Below are positions 32,441-40,223 of a DNA stretch of 64,000 nt, piece by piece. Location of the stretch: assembly GCF_900107755.1 (NCBI RefSeq), contig NZ_FNQR01000012.1, positions 62,001 through 126,000 of the forward strand, written 5' to 3'. The notes beneath the pieces are model-generated. The model saw only the letters and a program-made list of their open reading frames with translations, did no database searches and was not told the origin of the DNA. The stretch comes from Thalassobacillus cyri. GTDB lineage: Bacteria > Bacillota > Bacilli > Bacillales > Halobacillaceae. Each line of letters starts with the position of its first letter. The stretch's first letter is position 1. A program made the position numbers and the translations under genes.

Positions 32441-33481
32441 TTGGAAAAAATCACATGGGAAACACTTGGTTACGAAAGCTTCTTTCAAACACAAACAATA
32501 GGAAAAGAAACTCCTGTCGGTCGAATTACCAAAGCAGGGAAAGGGTTTTATACCATCCAGACTCCGGAAAAAGCCTTTTCAGGCCAACTTTCTGGTAAGT
32601 ATCGTTTTGAAGCAGAGGTGCAAGGAGATTATCCCTGTGTTGGAGACTGGGTTCTATTTCAACCACAGGTAGGCGAGGATAAGGCGGTTATCCACCAGCG
32701 GCTTGAACGGAGGACGTTATTGACAAGACATGCCGCGGGAAATACCTATCAGGAGCAGGTGATGGCTGCTAATATTGATGATGTCTGGATTGTCAGTAGT
32801 ATGGATCAGGACTTTAACCTGCGAAGGATCGAACGTTACTTGATGCAGGTGTATGAAAGCGGAGCGGTACCCATTATTGTATTGACAAAAGCAGATTTAG
32901 CATCCGATCCTGACAGGCAGACAGCTGAGGTGGAACAGATAGCTCCGGGAGTATCGGTATATCCTGTCGACACACTTCAGGGAGTTGGATTCGATTCTTT
33001 GATCGAAAAGTTCACCCCAGGGATGACGATTGCATTGATCGGTTCCTCCGGTGTTGGTAAATCGAGTTTGATTAATCGTCTAGTCGGAAAAACGGTCCAG
33101 AAAACCCAGGAAGTCCGGGCAGAAGATCATAAAGGAAAGCATACGACTACCCATAGGGAAATGTTTTTAGTTCCGGGAGGGCCGCTCATTCTAGATACAC
33201 CGGGGATGCGTGAACTGCAGTTATGGGGAGAAGCTGATGGTGTGCATTCGACGTTTTACGATATCGAAGCCTATAGCAGTCAATGTAAGTTTCGGGATTG
33301 CAGCCATGGGAGCGAGCCAGGGTGTACAGTCCAACAAGCGATAAAGGATGGCAGATTAACGGAAGAGAGGCTGAAGAATTATTGGAAAATGCAGCGGGAG
33401 ATTGAACGCCTGGACCTTAAAGCCAAGTATGGGACCCACAAAGCTAACAGAATTCTTCATCGTCCAAATAGTAAAAAGTAA
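32441..33481 (+). CDS. rsgA: Ribosome small-subunit-dependent GTPase A (paralogue type)
   Basis: 346 residues; TTG at 32441 after AGGAGG. N-terminal OB fold, then a circularly permuted GTPase: G4 TKAD (149-152) precedes G1 GSSGVGKSS (201-209) and G3 DTPG. The C-terminal zinc site has Cys, Cys, His, Cys in QCKFRDCSHGSEPGC. RsgA acts in late maturation of the 30S subunit. The longer OB part and sequence suggest the second RsgA copy present in many Bacillaceae rather than the yloQ copy of the prkC locus, since no prpC/prkC is adjacent. Confidence 0.9.
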   Translation: MEKITWETLGYESFFQTQTIGKETPVGRITKAGKGFYTIQTPEKAFSGQLSGKYRFEAEVQGDYPCVGDWVLFQPQVGEDKAVIHQRLERRTLLTRHAAGNTYQEQVMAANIDDVWIVSSMDQDFNLRRIERYLMQVYESGAVPIIVLTKADLASDPDRQTAEVEQIAPGVSVYPVDTLQGVGFDSLIEKFTPGMTIALIGSSGVGKSSLINRLVGKTVQKTQEVRAEDHKGKHTTTHREMFLVPGGPLILDTPGMRELQLWGEADGVHSTFYDIEAYSSQCKFRDCSHGSEPGCTVQQAIKDGRLTEERLKNYWKMQREIERLDLKAKYGTHKANRILHRPNSKK

Positions 33482-33491
33482 AATGTTTGAG

Positions 33492-33520
33492 GGATAACAG
33501 TTCTTCTGTTATCCTTTTTA
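33492..33520 (+). terminator. Intrinsic terminator of rsgA
   Basis: GGATAACAG-TTCTT-CTGTTATCC with TTTTT. Confidence 0.88.
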
Positions 33521-33631
33521 TATACGTGGTTGGGTACCTGTTTCTTATGTGCCTGCCTCGGAGAATTTAATGAAAAACCGCTTTGTATCAAGCTTTAAAA
33601 GCCATTTAAAAAAGTTTTAAAAAAGTTCAAG

Positions 33632-33702
33632 CATACCCCCTTGACTATTTTGGTGATATGATTTAATATACATATCAGGGTATTAAACCCGCCGGGGTAT
33701 TA
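33632..33702 (+). promoter_or_regulatory. CsoR/CstR-like operator half sites around the dsrE2 promoter
   Basis: ATACCCCC abuts the -35 box, and GGGTATTA and GGGGTATTA lie just after the -10 box (about 33678-33702). They match the ATACCCC...GGGTAT half sites of CsoR/CstR-type persulfide or copper sensors. A similar compact site is at 35141. Confidence 0.5.
33641..33669 (+). promoter_or_regulatory. Sigma-A promoter of the first sulfur transcript
   Basis: -35 TTGACT (33641-33646), 17-nt spacer, -10 TAATAT (33664-33669). Confidence 0.75.
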
Positions 33703-33761
33703 GAGGTTTTCAACTTCTAGACGGTGAAAATATTAATAACATTCTCAAGGAGGAATTTTAA

Positions 33762-34151
33762 ATGAAAACAGCTATTATCGCAGCAAACGGTGGAGCGTTC
33801 GACGCTTACAAGGTATTGAATATTGCAAACGCATCTGCAACTTACGATGGGGAAACTGCTGTATTCTTCACATTCGAAGGTTTGAACTTGATCCACAAGG
33901 ATGCTCATAAGCAGCTTCCAATGCCAGAAGGAACAGAACACTTCCAGGAAGGTTTCGAAAAAGCAAATGTACCATCCATCCCTGAACTAGTTGAAATGGC
34001 TCAAGAGATGGGCGTACGCTTCATCGCTTGCCAAATGACCATGGACGTTATGGGTCTTACTAAAGAAGACTTCGTTGACGGAATCGAAGTTGGCGGCGCA
34101 GCAACTTTCCTAAACTTTGCTAAAGACGCGGATGTTTCTCTAACATTCTAA
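33762..34151 (+). CDS. DsrE2-like sulfur carrier protein (YrkE-like)
   Basis: 129 residues; ATG at 33762 after AAGGAGG. DsrE/DsrF-like fold: AIIAANGGAFDAYKVLNIANAS, VFFTFEGLNLI, SIPELVEMAQEMGVRFIACQMTMDVMGL, and GGAATFLNFAKDAD. The cysteine in ACQMTMD is the conserved persulfide-carrying residue of DsrE2. Shorter in the middle loop than B. subtilis YrkE (about 160 residues, from memory). Expected to pass sulfane sulfur between rhodanese and TusA partners encoded downstream. Confidence 0.85.
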   Translation: MKTAIIAANGGAFDAYKVLNIANASATYDGETAVFFTFEGLNLIHKDAHKQLPMPEGTEHFQEGFEKANVPSIPELVEMAQEMGVRFIACQMTMDVMGLTKEDFVDGIEVGGAATFLNFAKDADVSLTF

Positions 34152-34180
34152 TTATACTAAGGTTTAAAGGAGTGGAGTAA

Positions 34181-34411
34181 ATGGTAACAGTATATACAAC
34201 TAGCACATGTCCTTATTGCACCATGGTCAAACAATTTCTTGATCAGATGAGTGTCAATTATGATGAAGTCAATCTGGAAAAAGATCCAGAGGCTGCGAGA
34301 AAGTTAGTGGAAACGACTGGTGAAATGGGCGTACCACAAACCAATATCGACGGTCAATGGATTATCGGATTCGATCCAGAAACATTCTTGAAATATTTGC
34401 CGAAACAGTAA
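34181..34411 (+). CDS. Glutaredoxin-family protein
   Basis: 76 residues; ATG at 34181 with AAAGGAGTGG. Thioredoxin fold with the redox motif CPYC (residues 10-13), the cis-proline region GVPQTNIDG and GFDPE. Size and motif match NrdH/YrkE-neighbour glutaredoxins. It sits 29 nt after dsrE2, so it is probably co-transcribed and may reduce persulfides or mixed disulfides of the carriers (inference). Confidence 0.9.
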   Translation: MVTVYTTSTCPYCTMVKQFLDQMSVNYDEVNLEKDPEAARKLVETTGEMGVPQTNIDGQWIIGFDPETFLKYLPKQ

Positions 34412-34467
34412 GAGCAGTAATTGGACCATGTCGATTACCCGTTTCGGCGTGATGGAAGGAGATTTGT

Positions 34468-35034
34468 ATGGCCGGTAAAATGTTTTCACATGAGAAAGCC
34501 GAAAAATTGCTCGATCCAAAACGACAGGAAACCGTTCCTGTTGAGGAGGTCATCAGGCTTCTTGATTTGAATGGCGATGAAAAAGTCATTGAATTGGGAG
34601 CAGGAAACGGGTATTTGACAATACCGATAGCAAAAGAAACAAGTGACCGCGTAACCGCGGTTGACATCCAGCCGGAAATGCTGGAGATGCTGGCAGAACG
34701 TTCGGAAGAAGCTGGTATTGCGAATATTGATCGCATGCCAAGTGGAGTGGATCGTCTCAATTTCCCTGATGGTTCATTTCAACGTGCCGTTGCAGCATTT
34801 GTTCTTCATGAAGTTCCAAAGCTGGATCAAACGCTGCAGGAAGTCTACCGAATTCTTCCGGAACACGGTATGTTTGTAGTGTTGGACTGGGAAAAGGTTG
34901 AAGGGGATCAGGGACCACCACTCCATGAGCGGATTCCGTCACAGGATTTGGCCCATGAAGTCGAGCAAGCCGGTTTTTCTGTAAAAGTCGGCAAGCTCAA
35001 TAAGGATGTATACTTTATTGTTGCCACTAAATAA
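34468..35034 (+). CDS. Class I SAM-dependent methyltransferase
   Basis: 188 residues; ATG at 34468 after GGAAGGAG. Rossmann-type SAM binding: motif I VIELGAGNGYLT, the acidic loop VTAVDIQPEM, then FPDGSFQRAVAAFVLHEV and YRILPEHGMFVVLDW, placing it in the Methyltransf_11 group. Substrate unknown. It lies between two sulfur promoters and shares the dsrE2 transcript; a thiol or arsenic/selenium substrate is conceivable, but nothing in the sequence shows it. Confidence 0.85.
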   Translation: MAGKMFSHEKAEKLLDPKRQETVPVEEVIRLLDLNGDEKVIELGAGNGYLTIPIAKETSDRVTAVDIQPEMLEMLAERSEEAGIANIDRMPSGVDRLNFPDGSFQRAVAAFVLHEVPKLDQTLQEVYRILPEHGMFVVLDWEKVEGDQGPPLHERIPSQDLAHEVEQAGFSVKVGKLNKDVYFIVATK

Positions 35035-35112
35035 ATAAGGGTACGAGGGAGCAAACCGCTTCCTCCACCCGCTCCACTTATTTTTTTAAAAGTTTGCCAA
35101 GAATTTCATGGG

Positions 35113-35142
35113 TTGACTTTTAAAAAAATAAGTTTACACTAT
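35113..35142 (+). promoter_or_regulatory. Sigma-A promoter of the second sulfur transcript
   Basis: -35 TTGACT (35113-35118); -10 CACTAT (35137-35142, 18-nt spacer) or TACACT (16-nt spacer). Confidence 0.6.
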
Positions 35143-35157
35143 ACCCTTAGGGGTTAT
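35141..35157 (+). promoter_or_regulatory. CstR-like operator
   Basis: ATACCCTTAGGGGTTAT is a near-palindrome of the ATACCC..GGGTAT type bound by CsoR/CstR regulators, placed over the -10/+1 region. No such regulator is encoded in this window. Confidence 0.6.
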
Positions 35158-35185
35158 GGTAATGATGAAGAGGGGTAATGAGAAA

Positions 35186-35554
35186 ATGGAAACATTAATA
35201 ACGATAATAGCAGTAGCATTTCTGATTGGATTCCTGGCAAAAAGGCTGATGCCGGCAAAAGGTGTCGATCAGATTACAACTTCCCAATTGAAGGATGAAA
35301 TGAAACAGAAGAAGGATAAACAGTTCATTGATGTCCGTACGCCTGGGGAATACAAATCCAATCACATTAAAGGATTCAACAACCTTCCGCTTCAGCAATT
35401 AGGAAATCAAGCAGATCAACTCAATAAGGAAAAGCCTGTCTATGTTATCTGCCAGAGTGGCGGCCGTTCATCAGCAGCCTCTCGCATGCTGAAAAAGAAA
35501 GGCTTTGAAAAAGTGATTAATGTCCAAGGTGGCATGAACGCCTGGAGAGGTTAA
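35186..35554 (+). CDS. Membrane-anchored rhodanese
   Basis: 122 residues from ATG 35186 (GAGGGG upstream); earlier in-frame ATGs at 35156 and 35162-35165 sit in the operator and transcription start region. One N-terminal hydrophobic helix (about 2-20) anchors a single rhodanese domain: DVRTPGEYKSNHIKG and the active loop VICQSGGRSS with the catalytic Cys, then NVQGGMNAWRG. Transfers sulfane sulfur at the membrane. First gene of the second sulfur transcript. Confidence 0.88.
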   Translation: METLITIIAVAFLIGFLAKRLMPAKGVDQITTSQLKDEMKQKKDKQFIDVRTPGEYKSNHIKGFNNLPLQQLGNQADQLNKEKPVYVICQSGGRSSAASRMLKKKGFEKVINVQGGMNAWRG

Positions 35555-35571
35555 AAGGAGGATATTCACAG

Positions 35572-35868
35572 ATGAAAAGTTTAACTGCAGAACAAGTAAA
35601 ACAAAAAATGGAACAAGGCGAAAAATTGAATATCGTTGACGTTCGTGAAGTCGGCGAAGTAAGCCAGGGTAAAATTCCTGGTGCGGTGAATATCCCGCTT
35701 CACTTGCTTGAGTTCCGTAAAGATGAATTAGATAAAAACACAGATTATATCATGGTTTGCCGTTCCGGCGGCCGAAGCGGTCAAGCGACACAGTTCCTTG
35801 ATCAATATGGATACGATGTTACCAATATGGAAGGCGGAATGATGTCCTGGACTGGGGATGTCGAATAA
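35572..35868 (+). CDS. Single-domain rhodanese
   Basis: 98 residues; ATG at 35572 with AAAAGGAGGATATT, 17 nt after the previous gene. Rhodanese domain with VDVREVGEVSQGKIPGA, active loop CRSGGRSG (catalytic Cys) and MEGGMMSWTG. Soluble sulfurtransferase. The CRSGGRS loop is a fully active type, unlike the degenerate loop in the dioxygenase fusion downstream. Confidence 0.92.
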   Translation: MKSLTAEQVKQKMEQGEKLNIVDVREVGEVSQGKIPGAVNIPLHLLEFRKDELDKNTDYIMVCRSGGRSGQATQFLDQYGYDVTNMEGGMMSWTGDVE

Positions 35869-35922
35869 TCCCGTCATGTAAACTTTTAATAAACTTTCAC
35901 CTAAAATAGGAGGTATTTTCCA

Positions 35923-36474
35923 ATGAAAGTAAATGAAGTACTAGATGCCAAGGGCTTAGCTTGCCCAATGCCGATTGTAAAAACGAAAAAAGCAATGACT
36001 GATCTCGAACCTGGCCACGTGCTTGAAATTCAGGCAACGGATCGCGGTTCAATCGCAGACCTGGAAGCATGGTCTGAAAACATGGGTCACCAATACCTCG
36101 GTCATAAAGAAGATGGCGATGTATTGTACCACTATGTACGCAAAAGCACAGACTCAGAAAATAAGCCAGAGAAAAAACATGACCAGGTAGTTTCCAATGA
36201 AGATTTGGAAGGCAGACTGAATGACGATATTACCGTACTGGATGTCCGTGAACCGGCGGAATATGAATTCGGCCACATTCCTGGTGCCGTATCTGTACCG
36301 CTTGGAGAACTCGACGAAAAAGCGGACGAAATCGATAAAGATAAAGAAGTCTATGTTATCTGCCGTACAGGAAGCAGAAGTGACATGGCAGCTCAGAAAC
36401 TTGCAGAAAAAGGCTACAACGTATTTAACGTGACGCCGGGAATGAAAGACTGGAACGGAAACGTAGAAAAATAA
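35923..36474 (+). CDS. TusA-rhodanese fusion (YrkF-like)
   Basis: 183 residues; ATG at 35923 with ATAGGAGG. N-terminal TusA domain (1-75) with the carrier motif GLACPMP (Cys14), a short Lys/Glu linker (76-90), and a C-terminal rhodanese domain with VLDVREPAEYEFGHIPGA and CRTGSRS (Cys147). Same architecture as B. subtilis YrkF. Both cysteines are intact, so sulfur can pass within one chain. The TusA part is nearly identical over its first 25 residues to the stand-alone TusA at 37684. Confidence 0.92.
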   Translation: MKVNEVLDAKGLACPMPIVKTKKAMTDLEPGHVLEIQATDRGSIADLEAWSENMGHQYLGHKEDGDVLYHYVRKSTDSENKPEKKHDQVVSNEDLEGRLNDDITVLDVREPAEYEFGHIPGAVSVPLGELDEKADEIDKDKEVYVICRTGSRSDMAAQKLAEKGYNVFNVTPGMKDWNGNVEK

Positions 36475-36495
36475 ATTCTAATTGGAGGGTCATTG

Positions 36496-37620
36496 ATGCC
36501 AAAGGCAATGAAGGCACAAGAAATTGCGCGTAAAGTTATTGATAAAGAAGAATTGTTCATTTTGGACGTTCGTAACCAAAAAGAATTCGCAGACTGGAAA
36601 ATCGAAGGTGACAGTGTTGAAGTCATCAACGTACCTTACTTTGATCTATTAGATGGTGTAGAAAGCATCATGGATAAACTTCCAAATGAAAACGTATTGG
36701 TCGTTTGTGCAAAAGAAGGATCTTCCATGATGGTTGCCGACCTGCTTGAAGAAGCTGGCGTGACAGGAGTTTCTTTCTTGAAAGGCGGTATGAAAGCCTG
36801 GAGTGAGTACCTGGAGCCGGTTAAAGTAGGCGACATGTCTGATGGCGGTGAACTTTACCAGTTCGTCCGTCTGGGTAAAGGCTGCCTATCCTATATGGTC
36901 ATTTCTGATGGTGAAGCAATGGTCATCGACTCGAACCGTATGATTCAGCCATACCTTGATTTTGCGAAAGAAAAGAATGCGAAGATCGTTCAGGTAGCCG
37001 ACACTCACTTGCACGCGGACCACATTTCCGGCGGCCGCGCACTTCGTGAAGAAACTGGTGCCCAATACTGGCTGCCACCGAAAGATGCAACAGAAGTTCA
37101 ATTCGATTATAACAAGCTTGAAGATGGCAATGAAATCACTGTCGGTACTACGAAGGTTGCTGCTCAGGCAGTATATTCACCAGGCCACACCATCGGATCT
37201 ACTTCTTTCATCGTCGACAACAAATACTTGTTGACTGGTGACATCCTATTCGTAGAATCTATCGGTCGTCCTGACCTTGCCGGTCTTGCAGAAGACTGGG
37301 TAGGCGACTTGCGTGAGACACTTTACAGCCGTTACAAAGAGCTTTCTGATGACTTGGAAGTGCTGCCAGCTCACTTCGCTAACATGAGTGAAGTACAGGA
37401 TGACGGAAAAGTATCCGCACCACTTGGTGAACTTTACAAAGTGAATACAGGCTTGAATGTGGAAGACGAGGGCGAATTCCGTAAGATGGTTACAGAAAAT
37501 CTTCCGCCCCAACCAAACGCATACCAGGAAATACGCCAAGTAAACATGGGTAAACTAACGCCTGAAGAAGAAGAAAAGCGTGAAATGGAAATCGGACCAA
37601 ACCGCTGCGCGGTATCCTGA
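36496..37620 (+). CDS. Rhodanese-metallo-beta-lactamase fusion, persulfide dioxygenase family (YrkH-like)
   Basis: 374 residues from ATG 36496 (TTGGAGGG upstream; the preceding TTG is not needed). N-terminal rhodanese-like domain (1-105) with a degenerate loop VCAKEGSS (Cys about 71), then an ETHE1-type metallo-hydrolase: [37 protein letters not shown]. The His and Asp residues for a single iron are visible. Oxidises persulfides to sulfite using O2. Domain order is that of YrkH, not of S. aureus CstB (dioxygenase first). Confidence 0.9.
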   Translation: MPKAMKAQEIARKVIDKEELFILDVRNQKEFADWKIEGDSVEVINVPYFDLLDGVESIMDKLPNENVLVVCAKEGSSMMVADLLEEAGVTGVSFLKGGMKAWSEYLEPVKVGDMSDGGELYQFVRLGKGCLSYMVISDGEAMVIDSNRMIQPYLDFAKEKNAKIVQVADTHLHADHISGGRALREETGAQYWLPPKDATEVQFDYNKLEDGNEITVGTTKVAAQAVYSPGHTIGSTSFIVDNKYLLTGDILFVESIGRPDLAGLAEDWVGDLRETLYSRYKELSDDLEVLPAHFANMSEVQDDGKVSAPLGELYKVNTGLNVEDEGEFRKMVTENLPPQPNAYQEIRQVNMGKLTPEEEEKREMEIGPNRCAVS

Positions 37621-37628
37621 GAATTTAA

Positions 37629-37647
37629 CCCTCCGGACTCCGGAGGG
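37629..37647 (+). other. Intercistronic hairpin without T-run
   Basis: CCCTCCGGA-C-TCCGGAGGG, a perfect 9-bp stem between the dioxygenase and tusA genes. It lacks a T-run, so RNA stabilisation or processing is more likely than termination. Confidence 0.6.
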
Positions 37648-37683
37648 AAACCCTCATTAATTTTACAAAAGGAGTGTACTAAC

Positions 37684-37911
37684 ATGGAAGCAAATAAAGT
37701 ACTAGATGCAAAAGGTCTGGCATGCCCAATGCCAATCGTAAAGACGAAAAAAGCGATGGATGAAATGAACAGAGGAGATATCCTTGAGATCCACGCAACA
37801 GACAAAGGTGCAAAAGCAGACTTAGCAGCCTGGACAGATTCCAGCGGACACGAACTCGTCGATCAAACAGAAGAAGAGGAAGTTCTTAAGTTCTGGATCA
37901 AGAAAGGCTAA
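37684..37911 (+). CDS. TusA-family sulfur carrier (YrkI-like)
   Basis: 75 residues; ATG at 37684 with AAAGGAGTG. A complete TusA domain with GLACPMPIVKTKKAM (Cys14 carries the persulfide), DILEIHATDKGAKADLAAW and HELVDQTEEEE. Almost the same N-terminal sequence as the YrkF-like fusion, which points to a local duplication. Matches B. subtilis YrkI in size and position. Confidence 0.92.
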   Translation: MEANKVLDAKGLACPMPIVKTKKAMDEMNRGDILEIHATDKGAKADLAAWTDSSGHELVDQTEEEEVLKFWIKKG

Positions 37912-37921
37912 GAAAGAATAA

Positions 37922-37958
37922 GGGGGACAGACATTCCAGTAAATGGATGGCTGTCCCC
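37922..37958 (+). terminator. Hairpin after tusA, weak terminator
   Basis: GGGGACAG ... CTGTCCCC with an inner ATTCC/GGAT pairing; only TT follows, so some read-through into tauE is expected. Confidence 0.5.
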
Positions 37959-38003
37959 TTCCAATTGGAAAGGCTTTCATTATAGATAAGGGAGGAAGAA
38001 AGA

Positions 38004-38783
38004 ATGGATTTATGGTTTTACGTCACGATTTTTCTTATCGGCTTCGCAGGTTCTTACGTATCAGGTATGGTAGGAATCGGCGGATCAATTATTAAATACC
38101 CAATGCTCTTATATATACCACCGATGTTAGGTTTCGCTGCATTCACTGCCCACGAAGTATCCGGAATCAGTGCTGTTCAGGTGTTCTTTGCTACCATTGC
38201 CGGGGCCTGGGCGTACCGTAAAGGCGGTTACTTGAATAAAGATCTCATCATTTATATGGGGGCCAGTATTTTAGTCGGTAGTTTCATCGGAAGCTATGGT
38301 TCCAGGTTCATGGGGGAAAATGGAATCCAGATAGTCTACGGTGTGCTTGCCTTACTTGCAGCCATCATGATGTTTATTCCACGTAAAAATGTGGATGACA
38401 TACCACCTGAAGAGGTGACCTTCAATAAAACTATTGCAGCCGTTGCCGGTTTTTCAGTAGGGGTTGCAGCAGGAATAGTCGGTGCGGCAGGTGCTTTCCT
38501 GCTTGTTCCAATCATGTTGACGGTACTGAAAATCCCAACTCGCGTCACCATCGCAACTTCCTTAGCAGTAACCTTCCTTTCTTCGATTGGTTCCACTATT
38601 GGTAAAGTGATGACCGGTCAGGTAGTTCTTGTACCAGCGATTATCATGATTATTGCCAGTCTGATCGCTTCTCCGCTTGGAGCAAAAGCAGGACAGAAAG
38701 TGAATACCAAGTTACTACAGGGTATTCTGGCAGCTTTAATTGTCGGAACAGCCATCAAAATCTGGTGGGACGTATTACTGTAA
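38004..38783 (+). CDS. TauE/SafE family sulfite or sulfonate exporter (YrkJ-like)
   Basis: 259 residues; ATG at 38004 after GGGAGGAAGAAAG. Eight predicted membrane helices with the two internal repeats of the family: [21 protein letters not shown] near the start and [21 protein letters not shown] in the second half. Exports small sulfur anions; next to a persulfide dioxygenase, sulfite is the likely cargo. Completes the yrkEFHIJ-like set. Confidence 0.9.
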   Translation: MDLWFYVTIFLIGFAGSYVSGMVGIGGSIIKYPMLLYIPPMLGFAAFTAHEVSGISAVQVFFATIAGAWAYRKGGYLNKDLIIYMGASILVGSFIGSYGSRFMGENGIQIVYGVLALLAAIMMFIPRKNVDDIPPEEVTFNKTIAAVAGFSVGVAAGIVGAAGAFLLVPIMLTVLKIPTRVTIATSLAVTFLSSIGSTIGKVMTGQVVLVPAIIMIIASLIASPLGAKAGQKVNTKLLQGILAALIVGTAIKIWWDVLL

Positions 38784-38855
38784 AATAGATGTTTACAAAG
38801 GTTTGGAAATCTATTAAGCTACTAGTAGATGAAAAAACTGCATAGCAAGATTCGA

Positions 38856-38941
38856 GCACTAGGGGTGCGATTGAGCTGAGAGGAGTCACAAGACTCTGAC
38901 CCTTAGAACCCGAACTGGATAATACCAGCGTGGGGAAGTGC
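38856..38941 (+). promoter_or_regulatory. TPP riboswitch upstream of ykoFEDC
   Basis: P1 GCACT/AGTGC encloses the conserved TAGGGGTGC, GCTGAGAGG, GACCCTTAGAACC, and CTGGATAATACCAGCG(T)GGGGAAG blocks of the TPP aptamer. An intrinsic terminator follows at 38986, so control is by transcription termination. A possible promoter is TTTACA (38792) with a weak -10 TAAGCT (38815). Confidence 0.94.
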
Positions 38942-38985
38942 AGAGACAAGGTGACACGTATCCTTTTTATCAACGATAACCTTTG

Positions 38986-39015
38986 AACTGCATTCCCCGT
39001 GGATGCAGTTTTTTT
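38986..39015 (+). terminator. Riboswitch expression-platform terminator
   Basis: AACTGCAT-TCC ... GGA-TGCAGTT followed by TTTTTT, between the aptamer and ykoF. Confidence 0.85.
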
Positions 39016-39040
39016 GTTGCATAAAAAGGAGGGGAATGTC

Positions 39041-39646
39041 GTGTCAAATAACGTATGTAAAGGAACAAGCAGGATTGCAGGGTGCCGCTTTTCGGTACAC
39101 CCGATGACGGATGATTTCGTGAATGTCATTTTATCGGCTCTTAAGGAAGTCGATACCTCAAAGGTCTGGTTAGAAACGGATGATGTCAGTACGTGTGTGA
39201 GAGGAAAAATTGCGCATGTCTTCGATGTCACCGAAGCTATTTTTTCCCATGCTGCAAAGACCGGCCATCATGTAGCTTTTTCAGGCACATATTCCATCGG
39301 CTGCCCGGGTGATACGGATGGCGATGTCTATATGGCAGAAAACAATCGTAAATTAAACACCCCAATAGCGATAAACCAATATGCCGCTTGTGATTTTGCG
39401 CTGTATCCGCTTGGTTCTGACAGTTACATGGATAAGATCATGGAACAAATTGAAGCTGCCAAACAACGAGGACTCACTGTTGAGGGCATCCATTATGCTA
39501 CTAAGCTGAAAGGGGAAGCGGATGACATTTTTACGACACTGGAAAACGCCTTCACTGCAACCCAGGAACATAACGATCATGTCGTGATGACGGCATCCAT
39601 TTCTGCGAATAGTCCATCCCATCAAAAGGGGGAAGACGATGAATAA
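39041..39646 (+). CDS. ykoF: YkoF-family thiamine/HMP-binding protein
   Basis: 201 residues from GTG 39041, chosen for AAAAAGGAGGGG directly upstream; an in-frame GTG at 38999 lies in the riboswitch terminator. Two repeated YkoF domains, each starting with a similar pattern (GCRFSVHPMTDDFVNVILSAL; ACDFALYPLGSDSYMDKIMEQI). The family binds thiamine or hydroxymethylpyrimidine in the cytoplasm and belongs to the ykoFEDC uptake system. Overlaps ykoE by 8 nt. Confidence 0.92.
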   Translation: MSNNVCKGTSRIAGCRFSVHPMTDDFVNVILSALKEVDTSKVWLETDDVSTCVRGKIAHVFDVTEAIFSHAAKTGHHVAFSGTYSIGCPGDTDGDVYMAENNRKLNTPIAINQYAACDFALYPLGSDSYMDKIMEQIEAAKQRGLTVEGIHYATKLKGEADDIFTTLENAFTATQEHNDHVVMTASISANSPSHQKGEDDE

Positions 39647-40223
39647 GTGGAAAATGAGAGAAATAGTTGTCATGTCCGTACTTTCTGTCGTATTCGCAGT
39701 CGTTTATTTAGCATTTCTTCCTGTCGGGAAATTGCTGGTCGGATTTTTCGGTCCGATCGGTTACGATTTGATTTTTGGTATTTGGTTTATCGTATCAATC
39801 ATCGCTGCCTATATTATCCGGAAGCCGGGCGCCGCTTTTTTATCCGAAACGATTGCCGCTATCATTGAAGTGATGCTCGGGAATGCCGTCGGACCGATGC
39901 TGATCATTTCAGGGATGATCCAGGGACTAGGGGCTGAAGCGGTATTTGCTGTAACCAGGTACCGGATGTACAACGTTTGGGTGTTGATGGCAGCAGGGAT
40001 GGGGTCAGCTGTGTTCAGTTTTGTCTGGGGCTACTTCCTGTCTGGTTATGCAGCACTTGCAAGCCCCTATGTTGCAGCCATGTTTATTGCCCGCTTGATC
40101 AGTGGTGCAGTCATCGCCGGACTGCTTGGAAAAGCAATCAGCGACGCACTTGCGAAAACAGGGGTACTGTACAACTTTGAGCTTGGCAAAGAGCATAGGA
40201 GAAATAAACATGGCGCCGCATGA
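39639..40223 (+). CDS. ykoE: ECF transporter S component for thiamine precursor
   Basis: 194 residues; ATG at 39639 with AAAGGGGGAAG, overlapping ykoF. Five to six membrane helices with GPIGYDLIFGIWFIVSIIAAYIIRKPGAAFLSETIAA and EVMLGNAVGP, the YkoE signature. Substrate-binding membrane subunit for HMP or thiamine, energised by YkoD and YkoC. Confidence 0.92.
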   Translation: MNKWKMREIVVMSVLSVVFAVVYLAFLPVGKLLVGFFGPIGYDLIFGIWFIVSIIAAYIIRKPGAAFLSETIAAIIEVMLGNAVGPMLIISGMIQGLGAEAVFAVTRYRMYNVWVLMAAGMGSAVFSFVWGYFLSGYAALASPYVAAMFIARLISGAVIAGLLGKAISDALAKTGVLYNFELGKEHRRNKHGAA

